Assembly: GCA_902797925.1 (NCBI GenBank) | Contig: CADBUT010000388.1 | Span: 1 to 6,094, forward strand | Source: an uncultured Spirochaetaceae bacterium | GTDB lineage: Bacteria > Spirochaetota > Spirochaetia > Treponematales > Treponemataceae | Length of the DNA: 6,094 nt | Direction of reading: 5' to 3' | Shown here: positions 5,383 to 6,094 of the stretch, in pieces | How the letters are laid out: each line of letters opens with the position of its first letter | How positions within the stretch are numbered: position 1 is the stretch's first letter | Translations under genes and position numbers: made by a program | Notes under the pieces: model-generated | Database searches by the model: none | Seen by the model: the letters and a program-made list of their open reading frames with translations, nothing else | What the model was told of the DNA's origin: nothing

Positions 5383-6094
5383 TCAGTTTCCTTCTGCAAT
5401 AAAGCGGAGATATTCTCCGTATTCAGTTTTGTAGCCGCTTGCAAGATTCCGTAAATCGTCAGCAGAAATCCAATTGTTTCTGAATGCAATTTCTTCAATA
5501 CAAGAAACGTAATAGCCCTGCCGCTTCTGAATTGTCGCGACAAAATTAGAAGCTTCATGCAAACCGTCATAAGTGCCCGTGTCAAGCCATGCCATGCCGC
5601 GCCCTAAAAGCTCTACCGACAACGCTTTTTTCTCAAGATAGGCGTTATTTACTGATGTTATTTCGATTTCACCGCGGGCGCTAGGCTTTACGTTTTTAGC
5701 AATTTCTACAACTGAATTGTCGTAAAAGTATAAGCCGGGCACTGCGTAGTGCGACTTCGGCTTTTTGGGCTTTTCTTCAATTCCTGTTACTTTTCCGTCT
5801 TTAGAAAATTCAACGACGCCATATTGGGTCGGGTCTTTTACGTAATAGCCGAAAATTACCGCGCCTTTGTTCTTTTCAACTGAATTATACGCATTCTTTA
5901 ACGTTTGCGAAAAGCTCTGACCATAAAAAATATTGTCACCGAGAACGAGCGCACAAGAATAATCGCCGATGAATTTTTCGCCTAAAATGAATGCGTCTGC
6001 AAGCCCACGCGGTGCAGTCTGAACACAATAGTCAAACTTCATGCCGAGCTGTTCGCCTGAACCGAAAAGCTCTTTAAAAACTGGCAAATCGCGC
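5383..6094 (-). CDS. rfbA: Glucose-1-phosphate thymidylyltransferase, 5' end cut by window edge
   Basis: RmlA/RfbA makes dTDP-glucose and pyrophosphate from dTTP and glucose-1-phosphate, the first step of dTDP-L-rhamnose synthesis. 236 residues are visible, beginning RDLPVFKELFGSG. The family has about 290, so some 55-60 N-terminal residues with the G-rich nucleotide-binding loop lie beyond the right edge. Motifs in order: VQTAPRGLADAFILGEKFIG, LVLGDNIFYG (the Asp binds metal and nucleotide), YGVVEF, IEEKPKKPKSHYAVPGLYFY (sugar-phosphate binding), RGEIEITSVN, GRGMAWLDTGT (second metal-binding Asp) and VSCIEEIAFRNNWI at the C-terminus. A TTG at 6087 can look like a start, but it encodes the Leu of the conserved DLPVFKELFG segment, so the gene continues off the edge. 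It ends 1 nt before rfbC. As first visible gene of the operon, its promoter is out of view. Confidence 0.97.
   Translation of the reverse strand, partial: RDLPVFKELFGSGEQLGMKFDYCVQTAPRGLADAFILGEKFIGDYSCALVLGDNIFYGQSFSQTLKNAYNSVEKNKGAVIFGYYVKDPTQYGVVEFSKDGKVTGIEEKPKKPKSHYAVPGLYFYDNSVVEIAKNVKPSARGEIEITSVNNAYLEKKALSVELLGRGMAWLDTGTYDGLHEASNFVATIQKRQGYYVSCIEEIAFRNNWISADDLRNLASGYKTEYGEYLRFIAEGN
5389..5395 (-). promoter_or_regulatory. Strong ribosome binding site of rfbC, inside the end of rfbA
   Basis: The minus strand reads AGAAGGA followed by 7 nt and ATG. It is the best Shine-Dalgarno match in the window and lies within the last codons of rfbA. It supports ATG 5381 as the rfbC start over any upstream start in the same open frame. 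Confidence 0.7.

Noticed and set aside
5382..5585. N-terminal extension of rfbC by 68 codons
   Set aside because: It overlaps rfbA's conserved C-terminal coding sequence in another frame, has no RmlC-like residues, and would make the protein 251 aa against a family norm of about 185. The internal ATG has a strong ribosome site.
6085..6087. TTG as the rfbA start codon
   Set aside because: The frame continues upstream through Asp and Arg codons to the edge. The Leu belongs to the conserved DLPVFKELFG segment, which lies well inside RmlA proteins.
1..6094. Mobile elements, CRISPR arrays, tRNA or rRNA genes, terminator hairpins
   Set aside because: The window is almost wholly coding. I saw no transposase motifs, no terminal inverted repeats, no spaced repeat array, and no GC-rich hairpin followed by a T-run at gene ends.

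Overview
The window is a compact, single-strand stretch of a surface-polysaccharide biosynthesis locus. All seven genes lie on the minus strand and are read from the right edge towards the left. In transcription order they are rfbA/rmlA (5' end cut by the right edge), rfbC/rmlC, rfbD/rmlD, a GT11 fucosyltransferase, a GT2 glycosyltransferase, a GT4 glycosyltransferase and a WcaJ/WbaP-type polyprenyl-phosphate sugar phosphotransferase (3' end cut by the left edge). Gaps are -4 to 20 nt except before the last gene (69 nt), so this looks like one operon. No terminator-like hairpin and no convincing promoter is visible, so the operon promoter probably lies beyond the right edge.

Right part (about 3909-6094): three of the four enzymes that make dTDP-L-rhamnose. 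RmlA charges glucose-1-phosphate with dTTP, RmlC epimerises the 4-keto intermediate and RmlD reduces it. RmlB, the 4,6-dehydratase, is not present and must be encoded outside the window. Middle part (about 1090-3888): three glycosyltransferases that would assemble a repeat unit. One is a probable alpha-1,2-fucosyltransferase, which needs GDP-L-fucose made elsewhere. Left part (1-1020): the membrane enzyme that would start the repeat unit by moving a sugar-1-phosphate onto undecaprenyl phosphate. The likely product is an O-antigen, capsule or exopolysaccharide repeat unit containing rhamnose and fucose. No flippase, polymerase or chain-length regulator is visible.

The organism is a bacterium with roughly 40% G+C (estimated from a few lines only). 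The RfbD N-terminus and the style of RfbC remind me of Treponema-like spirochaetes, and a host-associated lifestyle would fit the fucosyltransferase. This is recall and inference; a Firmicute or another low-GC anaerobe is not excluded.

I see no mobile element, CRISPR array, RNA gene or broken gene. The locus is a well-recognised type of system. The points that need care are the start codons: GTG for the fucosyltransferase, and internal starts for rfbC and the GT2 gene. Other points are the missing rmlB and GDP-fucose genes and an E-x7-D variant of the GT4 signature.
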